DNA of 64,000 bases from Pectobacterium sp. A5351. Its GTDB lineage: Bacteria > Pseudomonadota > Gammaproteobacteria > Enterobacterales > Enterobacteriaceae. Location of the stretch: assembly GCF_028335745.1 (NCBI RefSeq), contig NZ_CP116477.1:1984001-2048000 (forward strand), written 5' to 3'. The notes beneath the pieces are model-generated. The model did no database searches. It saw only the letters and a program-made list of their open reading frames with translations, and was not told the DNA's origin. Both the position numbers and the translations under genes were made by a program. Below, piece by piece: positions 26,743 through 36,111 of the stretch; the first letter of the stretch is position 1, and the number at the start of each line of letters is the position of its first letter.

Positions 26743-28080
26743 TTAGCGCGTGAATTGATTCACCGGATAATCCAGCGCCAGATTTTCCCGCAGCGTGTAG
26801 CCTGCGTAATCCTGACGGAACAGGCCGCGCTGTTGCAGCAGAGGAACAACGCGATCGACAAAGTGGTTGAGTGTCTCCGGCGTACCTCCCTGAATGATGA
26901 AGCCATCGGCCGCACCGTTTTCAAACCAGAGCTGTAAGCCATCCGCCACCTGTTCGGGCGTGCCGCTGAAGACGGGGCGTGGTGATGCGGCTTCCAACGC
27001 GACCTGCCGCAGCGTTAAGCCTTTTTCCTGCGCGTTGCGTTTGATTTCGTCAGTGGTGCTGCGGAAGCTGTTTTTCCCCAGATCGCCGATATCGGGGAAA
27101 GGCTCATCCAGCGGATGTTGGGAGAAGTCATAGTGCTCAAAGTAGCGCCCCAAATAATTGAGGGCATCCTTAATCGTGACCAGTTGAGCGGTTTCCTGAT
27201 ATTGACGCTCCACATCTTCCGCGTCGTTGCCAACAATCACGCTGACGCCTTGAAAGACATGTAACTGATCGGCCCGACGACCGTTTTCTTCCAGCTTCTG
27301 TTTTACCTCGCGGTAATAACGCTGTGATTCTTCCAGCGTGTGTTGATGGGTGAAAATGGCGTCGGCGTGCTTGGCGGCCAGTTTTTGGCCGTCTTCCGAT
27401 GCGCCAGCCTGAAACACAATAGGACGACCCTGCGCGGATCGGCCTATATTCAGCGGGCCCTGCACTGAGAAGAATTCACCTTTATGGTGTAGCGTGTGCA
27501 GCTTTTCAGGATCGAAGAATTGTCCGCTGGCTTGGTCGCGAATAAAGGCATCGTCTTCCCAGGAATCCCATAGGCCTTTTGCCACCTGAAGGAATTCATC
27601 GGCAATACGGTAGCGCAGCGCGTGTTCTGGGTGTTGCGCGCGGGAGAAGTTTTTCGCCGAGCCTTCCAACGGTGAGGTCACCACGTTCCAGCCCGCGCGG
27701 CCATTGCTGAGATGGTCGAGGCTGGAGAATTGCCGCGCCGTGGTGAACGGTTCGGAATACGACGTCGAAAGCGTGCCGACCAGACCAATATGCGTGGTAA
27801 CGGTGGCTAATGCGGACAGCAGCGTTAACGGTTCAAAGCGATTGAGAAAGTGAGGGATAGATTTTTCATTGATATATAATCCGTCAGCCACGAAGACAAA
27901 ATCAAATTTCCCTTGTTCGGCTTTTTTTACCGCATCCAGAACAAAACCAAAATTAATACTGGCATCTGGTACAACGTTTTTATGTCGCCATGCGGACATA
28001 TTTCCCGCTGCGCCCTGTAATATTAAACCCAGTCTTAATTGTCGTTTGGTAGATTTGGTAGAGATTTGTTTTTCACTCAT
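26743..28080 (-). CDS. FMN-dependent monooxygenase, NtaA/SnaA/DszA (YtnJ/YxeK) type
   Basis: A 445-residue flavin-dependent monooxygenase of the bacterial luciferase superfamily. It shows '[18 protein letters not shown]', '[11 protein letters not shown]', '[27 protein letters not shown]' (family core, split here), '[14 protein letters not shown]', '[16 protein letters not shown]' and '[13 protein letters not shown]'. The best-known matches by motif and length are nitrilotriacetate, dibenzothiophene-sulfone and pristinamycin monooxygenases, and Bacillus YtnJ/YxeK, which cleave C-S bonds of N-acetyl-S-substituted cysteines. It needs reduced FMN, probably from the divergent flavin reductase. It is the first gene of the minus-strand operon. 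Confidence 0.9.
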   Translation of the reverse strand: MSEKQISTKSTKRQLRLGLILQGAAGNMSAWRHKNVVPDASINFGFVLDAVKKAEQGKFDFVFVADGLYINEKSIPHFLNRFEPLTLLSALATVTTHIGLVGTLSTSYSEPFTTARQFSSLDHLSNGRAGWNVVTSPLEGSAKNFSRAQHPEHALRYRIADEFLQVAKGLWDSWEDDAFIRDQASGQFFDPEKLHTLHHKGEFFSVQGPLNIGRSAQGRPIVFQAGASEDGQKLAAKHADAIFTHQHTLEESQRYYREVKQKLEENGRRADQLHVFQGVSVIVGNDAEDVERQYQETAQLVTIKDALNYLGRYFEHYDFSQHPLDEPFPDIGDLGKNSFRSTTDEIKRNAQEKGLTLRQVALEAASPRPVFSGTPEQVADGLQLWFENGAADGFIIQGGTPETLNHFVDRVVPLLQQRGLFRQDYAGYTLRENLALDYPVNQFTR

Positions 28081-28401
28081 TATCAGAAACCTTTTTATTC
28101 ATTGAATGTGTTTGTTATTAATTGAGCGAGCTTATTTTTCATTGAACGAACCTCCATGAAAGTGAAAACAGTCCATCAATAAACCGGCTATCAATAAGCA
28201 AGCCATCAATAGAAACTCACGTATTCAATGAAAGGTTAATCAGGCGTTAATAGCGTGTTTTCACTATTGATGAGGCGAGGCGTGATGTAAAACAACAAAA
28301 ATGGATAATAAAATTCAAAAATTTCAGATGATGACGTGGCTTATTTTGTTAGTATAATGTTAATGATCATGTCTCTTTGCCGTATCTAAAGGAAATATTT
28401 A
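28081..28401. promoter_or_regulatory. AT-rich divergent promoter region, monooxygenase operon / flavin reductase
   Basis: This 321-bp AT-rich gap separates two divergent, functionally linked transcripts and must hold both promoters. The stretch 28140-28240 carries several related 'TCAATAAA/TCAATAGAAA' runs that could be regulator sites. No operator was recognised with confidence. Confidence 0.4.
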
Positions 28402-28947
28402 ATGTCTGATTTGATAGCTGAACGACACGTAACCGCGAATGACGCGGCTCTCTCTGCCGCGGTTACTACCGTTGACCGGCAGGCGTTTCGTGATGCGATG
28501 GCAAGGCTGAGCGCGGCGGTCAATGTCGTGACGACGGATGGCCCGGCGGGTAAAGCTGGATTTACGGCTTCCGCGGTGTCCAGCGTCAGCGATTCGCCCG
28601 GTACGCTGCTGGTGTGTTTGAATCGCGGTTCGTCGGTGTATCCCACGTTTCAGGCGAATACGCATTTGTGCATTAATACGTTGGCTTCCCATCATGAAGC
28701 GCTGTCGACGCTGTTTGGTAGCCGCTCGTCTACCGAAGAACGGTTTGCTGCGGCGGAGTGGGATGTGCTGCACACCGGATCGCCGGTGTTGCGGGATGCG
28801 CTGGTTGCGTTTGACTGTCAGGTTGAAGAAGTGGTGAGCGCGGCGACGCACGATATTTTTATTTGCCGGGTGTTAGCGCTCAAACAGGGCAAAAGCACCG
28901 AGGGTCTGGTGTATTTTTCCCGCCGTTATCATGCTGTTCGCGGTTAA
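28402..28947 (+). CDS. flavin reductase (FMN reductase, short chain)
   Basis: A 181-residue protein of the flavin reductase-like domain family. Typical phrases are 'FRDAMARLSAAVNVVTTDGPAGKAGFTASAVSSVSDSPGTLLVCLNR' (family N-half, in part), 'FCINTL'-like 'LCINTLASHHEAL', and 'HDIFICRVLAL' near the C-terminus. It supplies reduced FMN to partner monooxygenases using NAD(P)H. It is divergent from the NtaA-type monooxygenase and is its probable partner. AAAGGAAAT precedes the ATG. Confidence 0.87.
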   Translation: MSDLIAERHVTANDAALSAAVTTVDRQAFRDAMARLSAAVNVVTTDGPAGKAGFTASAVSSVSDSPGTLLVCLNRGSSVYPTFQANTHLCINTLASHHEALSTLFGSRSSTEERFAAAEWDVLHTGSPVLRDALVAFDCQVEEVVSAATHDIFICRVLALKQGKSTEGLVYFSRRYHAVRG

Positions 28948-29144
28948 TTCATTCCGCTTTTTCACCCAATCTCGATCGTTTGACGCTCGAGATACCCGGA
29001 GCAACCACGGGGTGAGGTGTCCCTGCGGGAACCTCATCCCCGTGTCTCTCCTAATATCGGATTAATGTAATCAATACGCCTCCGCCGAATTGATCGTGCG
29101 GAGGTGATTGTGTTTGCAGGAAATTCTATTTGTAGAACAAGGTA

Positions 29145-30341
29145 TTACGATGAGGATAGTACCGCCTGCGGTGGAGTGACTTTCGTGGTGCGCAGGCGAT
29201 GCAACGCGGCCTCCGCCAGCTGTGCGAAATAGCGGGAGGCAGGCGCAATCGCACTTTCATCCGGGTTAAACTGAGGATGGTGCAGGCCAAATTCGCTGTT
29301 TGAACCAATGCTGACGAAGGTGCCCGGTATTTCCTGAAGGTAAAGCGCAAAGTCCTCGCCGCTCATTTGCAGCTCGGCGTTTTCCACCTGATAGCCTGCG
29401 TCTCGGGCAATCTGTTTGCTGAAATCTGCCCATTCGCTGGTATTGACGACCGCTGGCGGGCCGGGATACCACTTGAGCTCCGCTTTGGCGCCCAGTGCAA
29501 CGGCAATACCGCCGATCAACTGCTCAATTCGCGCCGGTATTTCCGCGCGAATCGCGGCATTGTAGGTGCGTACCGTGCCTTCCAGTTCTACCGTTTGCGG
29601 CAGTACGTTCCAGGTGTTGCCGCCCTGAATGCGCGTGACGCTGATGACCAGTGATTCCAGCGAACTGAAACTGCGGCTGGGCAACGTTTGTAGCGCATTG
29701 ACGATATTGCAGGCGGTAACGATGCTGTCGATGCCCTGTTCGGGTTTGGCGGCGTGCGCGCCTTTACCGGTAATGTGAATAGCGAAGCGATCCACGTTGG
29801 CGTAAAACGGGCCGCTGCGGGTGGCGAAGGTGCCAGCGGGAAGCTCAGGCGCGTTATGCAGGCCGAAAACGGCGACCACATCGTTGAGCGCACCGGCGCG
29901 GATGAACTGTTTAGCGCCGGTAGAAACCTCTTCTGCCGGTTGGAAAAAGACGCGGATTTTACCCGGTAATACAGATTCACGCTTTTTCAGCAAACAGGCG
30001 GCACCCAGCATCACCGCGGTGTGGAAATCATGTCCACAGGCATGCATGACGCCCGCGTGCTGAGAGCGAAACGGCACATCCACCAACTCTTCAATCGGCA
30101 GGGCATCAATATCGGCCCGCAGCGCAATCGTCGGGCCACTGCCGTGACCGATCTCGGCGACGACGCCAGTGGTCAATGTAAGGGGCAACAGACGGATGTA
30201 TTTTTCTTGTAGCCAGCGGGTGATGTGCGCAGTGGTTTGGTGTTCCTGATTGGACAGTTCCGGGTACTGATGCAAGTGCCGTCGCCAGTTAATGAGCTGC
30301 TGCTCGAATGACGTATCACAACAGGGGATAGATTCAGCCAT
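29145..30341 (-). CDS. M20-family amidohydrolase / N-acyl-amino acid deacylase
   Basis: A 398-residue metal-dependent hydrolase of the HipO/YxeP type. Metal ligands are seen in 'MHACGHDFHTAVMLG' (Cys and His), 'FFQPAEEVSTGAKQFI' (Glu), and the C-terminal 'MSGEDFALYLQEIPG'. The start ATG 30341 is chosen because AAGGAGGTG stands at the right distance; a longer frame to 30362 lacks it. In the Bacillus clusters, such enzymes remove the acetyl group from N-acetylcysteine after C-S cleavage. Here it lies on the same side as the transport operon but is transcribed separately. Confidence 0.88.
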   Translation of the reverse strand: MAESIPCCDTSFEQQLINWRRHLHQYPELSNQEHQTTAHITRWLQEKYIRLLPLTLTTGVVAEIGHGSGPTIALRADIDALPIEELVDVPFRSQHAGVMHACGHDFHTAVMLGAACLLKKRESVLPGKIRVFFQPAEEVSTGAKQFIRAGALNDVVAVFGLHNAPELPAGTFATRSGPFYANVDRFAIHITGKGAHAAKPEQGIDSIVTACNIVNALQTLPSRSFSSLESLVISVTRIQGGNTWNVLPQTVELEGTVRTYNAAIRAEIPARIEQLIGGIAVALGAKAELKWYPGPPAVVNTSEWADFSKQIARDAGYQVENAELQMSGEDFALYLQEIPGTFVSIGSNSEFGLHHPQFNPDESAIAPASRYFAQLAEAALHRLRTTKVTPPQAVLSSS

Positions 30342-30749
30342 GTCAATACACCTCCTTAACAAAACATAAACACCCTAAAGGTAGCCGATAGCGGCTCGGC
30401 GGATAAATACCGTCTGGTTATATTTCATGCCTTTTTATCCCGATATATTCAAGATTATGGGGTTACAGTGCCATTGTCTGCCTGTAAGGCAAATGATTTA
30501 TTTTCCACTAATGATGTTTTTTCTTTATTGAAATTCCTGCTAACAAAATTCGGTATTGATATTTATATTTCACGCCGTTATGCAACATGCTTCTTATTCT
30601 GTTTTTTGCTCTGGCTGTTCTTACAGTAACGCTTTATTTGAAATAAATAATTCTTGCAACGAATAATTTTTTAAATAAACAGTCATTTTCAATAAATGAC
30701 GCTGACGGATGATTGCTGAAAATAGCGTCGTTGAAAATAAGGAAATATC
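30342..30749. promoter_or_regulatory. AT-rich divergent region, amidohydrolase / LLM oxidoreductase
   Basis: A 408-bp AT-rich gap between divergent genes of the same probable pathway. No gene or RNA was seen. Poly-A/T runs at 30480-30720 suit promoters; no named operator could be assigned. Confidence 0.4.
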
Positions 30750-31730
30750 GTGGGATATAAGCTCAGTTTATTAGATCAAAGCCCCATTGCCGAAGGCATG
30801 AGCGTAGAACAGGCGTTGGCGCAAACCGTGTCACTGGCGAAAGTGGCAGAAGCGCTTGGCTATCACCGCTTTTGGGTTTCCGAGCATCATAATTCTGATG
30901 AGTTGGCGGGGTCATCTCCCGAGGTTTTAATCACCTGGCTGTTAGCGTACACGACAACATTGCGTATCGGCTCCGGCGGCGTGATGTTACAGCACTACAG
31001 CCCGTATAAGGTTGCAGAGAATTTCCATGTAATCGGTGCACTGTCGGGCGGGCGTGTGGATTTGGGAATTGGCAAAGCGCCGGGCGGGCTGCCTCTGGCA
31101 ACGCGGGCGCTACAGCAGGAAATCGGAGAAGCGACACGAGTGACCTTCACGGAGAAATTACAGCAATTAAACCATTTTCTCGACAGCCATGATGAGACGG
31201 ACGAACGCCTGAATGCCACGCCGCTACCGGAACACGTACCACAGCGTTTTCTTCTGGGTGCCAGCCAGGAGAGCGCGCGGTTAGCCGCCTCGCTGGGCTG
31301 GAGTTTTGTCTTCGCCGGGTTCATTAATGCCAGTGACACGCTGCTGACGGAGTCCCTGCTGAGCTATCGGGAATTGAAGCCAGCCAGCGCTCAGACGTTG
31401 TTGTCGCTGTCGGTGATTGCCGCCGAGCGTCATGAAGAGGCTGAGGCGCTGGCCAGCACGCAGCATAACTATAAAGTTTATATTGAGAACAAACCGCCGC
31501 TGACGGTAGGCAGTCAGGAGCAGGCCGACAATTTCGTGCGGCAGGCGGGCGCAACGGATTTCCGCATTGTGCAGGAGCCGCGGAATGTGCTTTACGGCAC
31601 GCCGGAGCATATTCATCAGCGTCTGGAAAGTTACCACCAGCGCTTTGGCGTAGATGAATTCATCATCCATACACCCGTGACGTCACCCCGTGAGCGTGAG
31701 GCCTCGATTCGGTTGCTGGCTCAGCGCTGA
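30750..31730 (+). CDS. luciferase-like monooxygenase (MsnO8/YtmO-type LLM oxidoreductase)
   Basis: A 326-residue LLM-class flavin enzyme. It starts at GTG (AAGGAAAT upstream). Family phrases: 'KLSLLDQSPIAEGMS', 'GYHRFWVSEHHNSDELAGSSPEV', 'RIGSGGVMLQHYSPYKVAENF', 'GRVDLGIGKAPGG' and, at the C-terminus, 'FGVDEFIIHTPV'. These match the shorter, alkanal-monooxygenase-like subgroup that includes YtmO. Together with the NtaA-type enzyme it gives the locus two distinct flavin monooxygenases, as in the Bacillus ytm cluster. Confidence 0.87.
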   Translation: MGYKLSLLDQSPIAEGMSVEQALAQTVSLAKVAEALGYHRFWVSEHHNSDELAGSSPEVLITWLLAYTTTLRIGSGGVMLQHYSPYKVAENFHVIGALSGGRVDLGIGKAPGGLPLATRALQQEIGEATRVTFTEKLQQLNHFLDSHDETDERLNATPLPEHVPQRFLLGASQESARLAASLGWSFVFAGFINASDTLLTESLLSYRELKPASAQTLLSLSVIAAERHEEAEALASTQHNYKVYIENKPPLTVGSQEQADNFVRQAGATDFRIVQEPRNVLYGTPEHIHQRLESYHQRFGVDEFIIHTPVTSPREREASIRLLAQR

Positions 31731-31908
31731 GTAAGACCGAAAAATGTGAGCGATGAAGCGCGCTATGGTGAATGTTGGTATGGTAGCGCCAGCGACGTTT
31801 TTTCAGACAAAACCTTACATACTCCCCCTGCTTGACTGTTCTATACTCATTAGTAAGCAAGATAAGTTTTACTGGCAGATGAGATAAAGATGAATAGGGG
31901 GAAGAAAT

Positions 31909-32136
31909 ATGATTGGTCTCAACCTTGTTTCTCCAGTGTCATATTACACCATGCCGGACAAACCTGATCACGTACAGGGTATCTCCCGCTCGTCGCAACT
32001 GTCTGGTTACCCTCATCCAGACGCGTCTACTCGAACCCGGACAACGTACGAAAACAGTGGTTCAGTCTTTAAGCCCCCCATAGCGGACGGGATTAACCGC
32101 CCAACAGCCAATAACCAACTGAATGTTTACGTTTAA
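31909..32136 (+). CDS. small hypothetical protein (75 aa)
   Basis: A 75-residue polar frame with a good ribosome binding site (AGGGGGAAGAAAT before ATG). It is rich in Ser, Thr, Pro and Asn ('ISRSSQLSGYPHPDASTRTR'), with no membrane segment or cysteine and no recognised family. Such composition could suit a secreted or disordered protein, but nothing more can be said. The ribosome binding site is the main evidence that it is a gene. Confidence 0.5.
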   Translation: MIGLNLVSPVSYYTMPDKPDHVQGISRSSQLSGYPHPDASTRTRTTYENSGSVFKPPIADGINRPTANNQLNVYV

Positions 32137-32675
32137 CGTGTCATCAAGTGGATAAAATGGGCAATCGCGTGCTGTAAACGATCGTTTTCGGTGCGTGTTT
32201 GCCCTCTTTCGTTCCTATTCCATCTTCTATTCAAGCATCTTCAAAACCCACCTTACTAAACCAGCCGTGTTACTGGCCGAGAATATCGTTAGATAGTTGA
32301 AAAAACGCACATCAAGGCGGGTGAATGGAGCTGGAACATTCTGGTATCCGTTGTCACTAAACGCTATGGTTTCATCTAAGGTCGGCCGTGACGACTGGAG
32401 CCAAAACGCATCAGCCAGAAAGAGAGAGAAACCGTTCTGCTAGAATAAGCGGGTAATAAGATTCCTGCTATCGCCCCTGACGAAGGTATTTCTGGGGCTA
32501 TTTTTGCCCAGTAAAGAAGAATGTGAATTGTGGTTGCAGACGGGTTTATGCATAATCGAGAGGGCTAATTACGCAAAATAATGCATGATCGAGCTATAGT
32601 GAGCGTTGTCGTTTGTATCTTCAATGCCGACTGGTACTGTCACGTCATATCAACACGATAGGAAGGTAAAACACT
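32137..32675. other. 539-bp intergenic stretch without a recognisable gene
   Basis: All frames are short and interrupted. Some fragments, for example 'GNKIPAIAPDEGISGAIFAQ' (about 32448-32515), look like protein but match nothing recognised. It may be decayed coding DNA plus the promoter of the phosphatase gene. Confidence 0.4.
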
Positions 32676-33476
32676 ATGAATCAGTTGCTTCCCGATATTG
32701 CCTTTTTTCATGAACTTGCCACGCTGGCCAGCAAGGAAACGTTACCGCGGTTTCGTTCCATTAACGCAAATCAAGTTGAGACGAAGCCAAAAGCGGGCTT
32801 TCGCTTTGACCCGGTCACGGAAGCTGATCGCAAGGCGGAACAGGTCATCCGCGAGCACATCACTCACCATTATCCCCACCATGCGATCATGGGTGAAGAA
32901 TTTGGCCTGAGCGGGGAAGGGCCGTTGCGTTGGGTTTTGGATCCGGTTGATGGAACCCGGCCTTTCTTATGCGGGCTACCCGTGTGGGGAACGCTTATCG
33001 GTCTGCTGCACCATGAACGTGCAGTGATGGGGATGATGCATCAGCCGTTTACTGGGGAGCGTTTCTGGGCCGATGGCTCGCAGGCCTGGCGTAGCGACCG
33101 ACATGGAGAAATGCGTTTAAGCACGCGTAAAGGCGTATCGCTCGAACAGGCAATTCTTCACACTACCGCACCAGAAGCCCTGAATATGCACCCAACGATT
33201 CACTTCGCAGAACTAACCGAAAATACGCTCATGACACGCTACGGCGGCGAATGTTACGCCATGGCGATGCTAGCCGCGGGTCAGATTGACATCTGCGTGG
33301 AGTTTTCATTGCAACCCTACGACATTGTCGCGCTCATCCCAATTATTGAACAGGCAGGGGGCATCATCACCGATCTTAGCGGACAGCGAGCGGAAGCGGG
33401 CGGCACGGTAGTCGCTACCGGTAACCCAGAGCTTCACCAACAGATTTTAGCCATTCTGAACGGAACGCGGTCATAG
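32676..33476 (+). CDS. inositol-monophosphatase-family phosphatase (HisN-like histidinol-phosphatase)
   Basis: A 266-residue protein. Metal-binding motifs: 'MGEEFGLSGEG' (Glu), 'WVLDPVDGTRPFLCGLPVWGTL' (the D-P-x-D-G-T-x-x-F motif), and 'SLQPYDIVALIPIIEQAGGIITDL' near the end. The 'PVDGTRPF' and 'QPYDxxALIPI' forms are those of HisN-type histidinol-phosphatases rather than SuhB. Enterobacteria already make histidinol phosphatase as part of HisB, so this enzyme probably acts on another phosphate ester, or duplicates that step. AAGGTAAAAC precedes the ATG. Confidence 0.8.
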   Translation: MNQLLPDIAFFHELATLASKETLPRFRSINANQVETKPKAGFRFDPVTEADRKAEQVIREHITHHYPHHAIMGEEFGLSGEGPLRWVLDPVDGTRPFLCGLPVWGTLIGLLHHERAVMGMMHQPFTGERFWADGSQAWRSDRHGEMRLSTRKGVSLEQAILHTTAPEALNMHPTIHFAELTENTLMTRYGGECYAMAMLAAGQIDICVEFSLQPYDIVALIPIIEQAGGIITDLSGQRAEAGGTVVATGNPELHQQILAILNGTRS

Positions 33477-33524
33477 CCGCTGGTTTATATAACCAATCCT
33501 GACGTTGTGAAAGAAGGAATCATA

Positions 33525-33911
33525 ATGAAAGTTGCGCACGTTGCGTTATGGACGGCCGATCTGGCCGCGCAGGCAGCATTTTGGCAAGAGTTCTTTGCCG
33601 CTCAGGTGGGAGAAAAATATGTGAGCCGGAATCGCCCCGGTTTTGAATCACATTTCGTTCAACTAAGTGAAGGGGCATCTATTGAGTTGATGACGCTGCC
33701 AGTATTGGCGGAAGCTTTAACCAATAAAGAAGGCTGTGGCTGGGCGCATGTCGCAATTTCTGTCGGGAGCAAGGCGGATCTCGAGGCATTAGCCAACAAA
33801 GCGGCAGAACGTGGCATTTTGGTTGCCCATCCTCGAATGACAGGTGACGGATTTTATGAAGCGATTGTCAGCGATCCTGATGGTAATCTGATTGAGATAA
33901 CGTCAGACTGA
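33525..33911 (+). CDS. VOC-family protein (glyoxalase/dioxygenase fold)
   Basis: A 128-residue protein of the vicinal oxygen chelate superfamily. Each beta-alpha-beta module is visible: 'VAHVALWTADLAAQAAFWQEFF' and 'GWAHVAISVGSKADLEALANKA', ending 'FYEAIVSDPDGNLIEITSD'. Metal ligands would be the His of 'AHVAL', the Glu of 'SIELMT', the His of 'AHVAI' and the Glu of 'LIEI'. ATG 33525 (GAAGGA upstream) is preferred to GTG 33507. Lactoylglutathione lyase-like or antibiotic-modifying activity is possible; the substrate is unknown. Confidence 0.8.
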   Translation: MKVAHVALWTADLAAQAAFWQEFFAAQVGEKYVSRNRPGFESHFVQLSEGASIELMTLPVLAEALTNKEGCGWAHVAISVGSKADLEALANKAAERGILVAHPRMTGDGFYEAIVSDPDGNLIEITSD

Positions 33912-33930
33912 TTCTGGAACCGTTCCCGTA

Positions 33931-33964
33931 ACGTGGCAAAAACAGCATTTCCTGCTGTTCACGT
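33931..33964 (+). terminator. hairpin after the VOC gene
   Basis: AACAGCA / TGCTGTT form a 7-bp stem with outer ACGTG / CACGT arms, 20 bases past the stop. No T-run. Confidence 0.45.
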
Positions 33965-34202
33965 GTAGCTGTCTGGCTGTAATAGTGTAATAGTGACTCG
34001 ATCACCATCATGGCGTGTGCCCAGATATTGCCTTCACTCCGACAACAGGTTTTTGTATAAAAATGCTATTCTTTCCTGTCGTTGTAAAATGTATTATCGC
34101 ATGTAAACGTAGTAAAAAGTCACGACTTATCAAGGTCATCGCGCGAAGAATAACGAGTGGTAGAATAGAGGGAATGCACACAATGAATCGTCGAGGAATA
34201 GA

Positions 34203-34796
34203 ATGAAAGTCAGTGCGGTAAAGAAAGGTGTTATTGGCTTGTTATTGGTGTTGCCGCTGTACTGTGTCGCAGAGACAAAGGATCCAGATTTGTTTGCTGG
34301 TTATACCACGCAGGATCTCACGGCTGCATTACCTGACCGATTATTAAACATGGTTCAGCGGGACAAGGTGCTCGATGTGCCAAACCACATGGTACAGGCC
34401 GAGTATGTCGATCCTACAACAGGTAATAAGGCACTGGTTTCATTGTTCATGCTGCCGCCAGACAGCAAAGGCAATATTCCTATCGCTTCAACGCCCGGCG
34501 ATTTGGATGCGGTGATCGCCAGTACGGAAAAAGAGATGCTGCGCCAGCGTATTAAACCCGAGCAGAGGGCGGGAAACATTGAGGATGCGACGCCTTTCCG
34601 CTGTTTACAAACGATTCTGAACAGCAAAGTCATGCATTCGCTATGTTCGGCTCTGGTTAAAGGACGCGTGCTGGAAGTGCAGGCGATCAATACAGTCGAT
34701 AATATTCAGGATGAAGCCAGGCTACATAACATCATCGAACAGCAGAATAAATTCGTTGTCGAAATGGGAAAAATGCTGCTGGCGCTGAAAAAATAA
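34203..34796 (+). CDS. secreted protein of unknown function
   Basis: A 197-residue protein with a Sec signal peptide ('KKGVIGLLLVLPLYCVAET', cut about residue 23). The mature part is polar and helical, with two cysteines ('FRCLQTILNSKVMHSLCSAL') that could form a disulfide, and 'YVDPTTGNKALVSLFMLPPDSKGN' in the middle. No family was recognised. It probably acts in the periplasm. AGGAATAGA precedes the ATG. It is separated from both neighbours and appears to be a single transcription unit. Confidence 0.7.
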   Translation: MKVSAVKKGVIGLLLVLPLYCVAETKDPDLFAGYTTQDLTAALPDRLLNMVQRDKVLDVPNHMVQAEYVDPTTGNKALVSLFMLPPDSKGNIPIASTPGDLDAVIASTEKEMLRQRIKPEQRAGNIEDATPFRCLQTILNSKVMHSLCSALVKGRVLEVQAINTVDNIQDEARLHNIIEQQNKFVVEMGKMLLALKK

Positions 34797-34850
34797 TTCG
34801 TGGTCACGGTTTTAGACGGCTGGGATAGGGAAAGAAAGAGTGTTTGCCGG

Positions 34851-36086
34851 TTACACCGCACAGTGCATGTCCAGCGTAAAGCGGCAACCTTTGTCTGAGC
34901 TTTCGACCATCATGTTCCAGCCCAGATGCTCCACAATGCGTTGTACGATGGATAAACCAAGCCCCTCACCACTTTGACGTGCACTAGGCAAAAAACGCTG
35001 AAATTGTTGCGGATCGATACTGGGCGGCAGGCCCGGTCCGGTATCAGAAATAACCAACGTCGTGCCATGCAGGGCAATGCGTACCTCACCTTCATCCGTG
35101 TATTGGCAGGCATTACGCAGCAGGTTCCAGACCACACTGTGCGCCAGTTCGGCATTAGTGTGCACATGGGCATTTTGCGGCGCATCCAGCGCCAGTGTTA
35201 CTGGCTTTTTTGCCAGCCAGGGTTGGCAGCGCGTGATGCATTCCTCGAACAATGGACGCAGAGGCATATCGGCTAGAGGCAAGGTTTGCGGATCGCGCGA
35301 GAGCAGCAACAGGCAAGTCAACTGGCGTTGCATTTCCTGCGTAGTGCGCACAATACGTTCAGCACTTGGCATCAGGTGACTGTCGGCAGGCAATTGGTGC
35401 ACGATGGTTTCCGCCGCACCGCCAATGATGGCCAGCGGTGTACGCAATTCATGGCTGGCATCGCTCACAAAGCATCGCTCGCGCTGTAGAAACCGCTCCA
35501 GCTCATCGCTGTGTTGCGCAAATGCGCGCGCTAGCACGCCGATTTCGTCACGTGCATCCTGAAAGGGGAAGGGCTTTTGCTTACGCTGCACGACTTCGGC
35601 CAGACGTGTGATGGGGACGGTAACGCGCGCCGAAGTCAGTCGACCGATCCAGAACGCACACAGAATGCACAGCAGGATGACCAACGGTGCGAAGCCGTCA
35701 ATCATGTACTCCAGATACGCGTAATCCTTGCCATCCTGCAACAGGTAGTAACGCCGATCGTTGCGTTCAAACACCAGCAGGTGCCAGCCATCGGGTTTTT
35801 CCATACGATGGTAGCCCGGCGCGTACTGGCGCAGGGCATCGGGCACGGTCAGCGCATCATAGAGTAAGTTACCTTCAGGTAGGGTGGGTGTGATGCCTTT
35901 TGCAATATCTACTTCCAACTGCGGCAGCACCTCGTTACGCAGAGTCTCAGAGATCACATACGCTCTTAGTTCATCGTAATCGAGTTGATCCGCTATAACC
36001 ACAAACGCCATGACGGCCACCATCAGCAGCACGAAGGAAACCATAATGCGTGTTTTGAGTGTCATCTGTTGGTAAATGAATTTCAT
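34851..36086 (-). CDS. two-component sensor histidine kinase
   Basis: A 411-residue kinase: membrane segment near the start ('IMVSFVLLMVAVMAFVVIA'), a short periplasmic sensor of about 115 residues, a second segment ('APLVILLCILCAFWIG'), then HAMP, the H-box 'SDASHELRTPLAIIGG', N-box 'NLLRNACQYT', and G-boxes 'DTGPGL' and 'GEGLGLSIV'. The first long frame begins at 36161, inside the regulator gene; ATG 36086 fits the membrane topology. It is second in an operon with the response regulator (25-bp gap). Divergent EptA suggests it senses envelope stress, metal ions or cationic peptides. Confidence 0.88.
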   Translation of the reverse strand: MKFIYQQMTLKTRIMVSFVLLMVAVMAFVVIADQLDYDELRAYVISETLRNEVLPQLEVDIAKGITPTLPEGNLLYDALTVPDALRQYAPGYHRMEKPDGWHLLVFERNDRRYYLLQDGKDYAYLEYMIDGFAPLVILLCILCAFWIGRLTSARVTVPITRLAEVVQRKQKPFPFQDARDEIGVLARAFAQHSDELERFLQRERCFVSDASHELRTPLAIIGGAAETIVHQLPADSHLMPSAERIVRTTQEMQRQLTCLLLLSRDPQTLPLADMPLRPLFEECITRCQPWLAKKPVTLALDAPQNAHVHTNAELAHSVVWNLLRNACQYTDEGEVRIALHGTTLVISDTGPGLPPSIDPQQFQRFLPSARQSGEGLGLSIVQRIVEHLGWNMMVESSDKGCRFTLDMHCAV

Positions 36087-36111
36087 GATGATTATTCTGC
36101 CCTTTGTGTGA

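Noticed and set aside
34015..34206. 63-residue plus-strand frame before the secreted-protein gene
   Set aside because: No ribosome binding site, many Lys/Arg/Cys runs unlike a protein of known type; it is probably leader sequence of the next gene.
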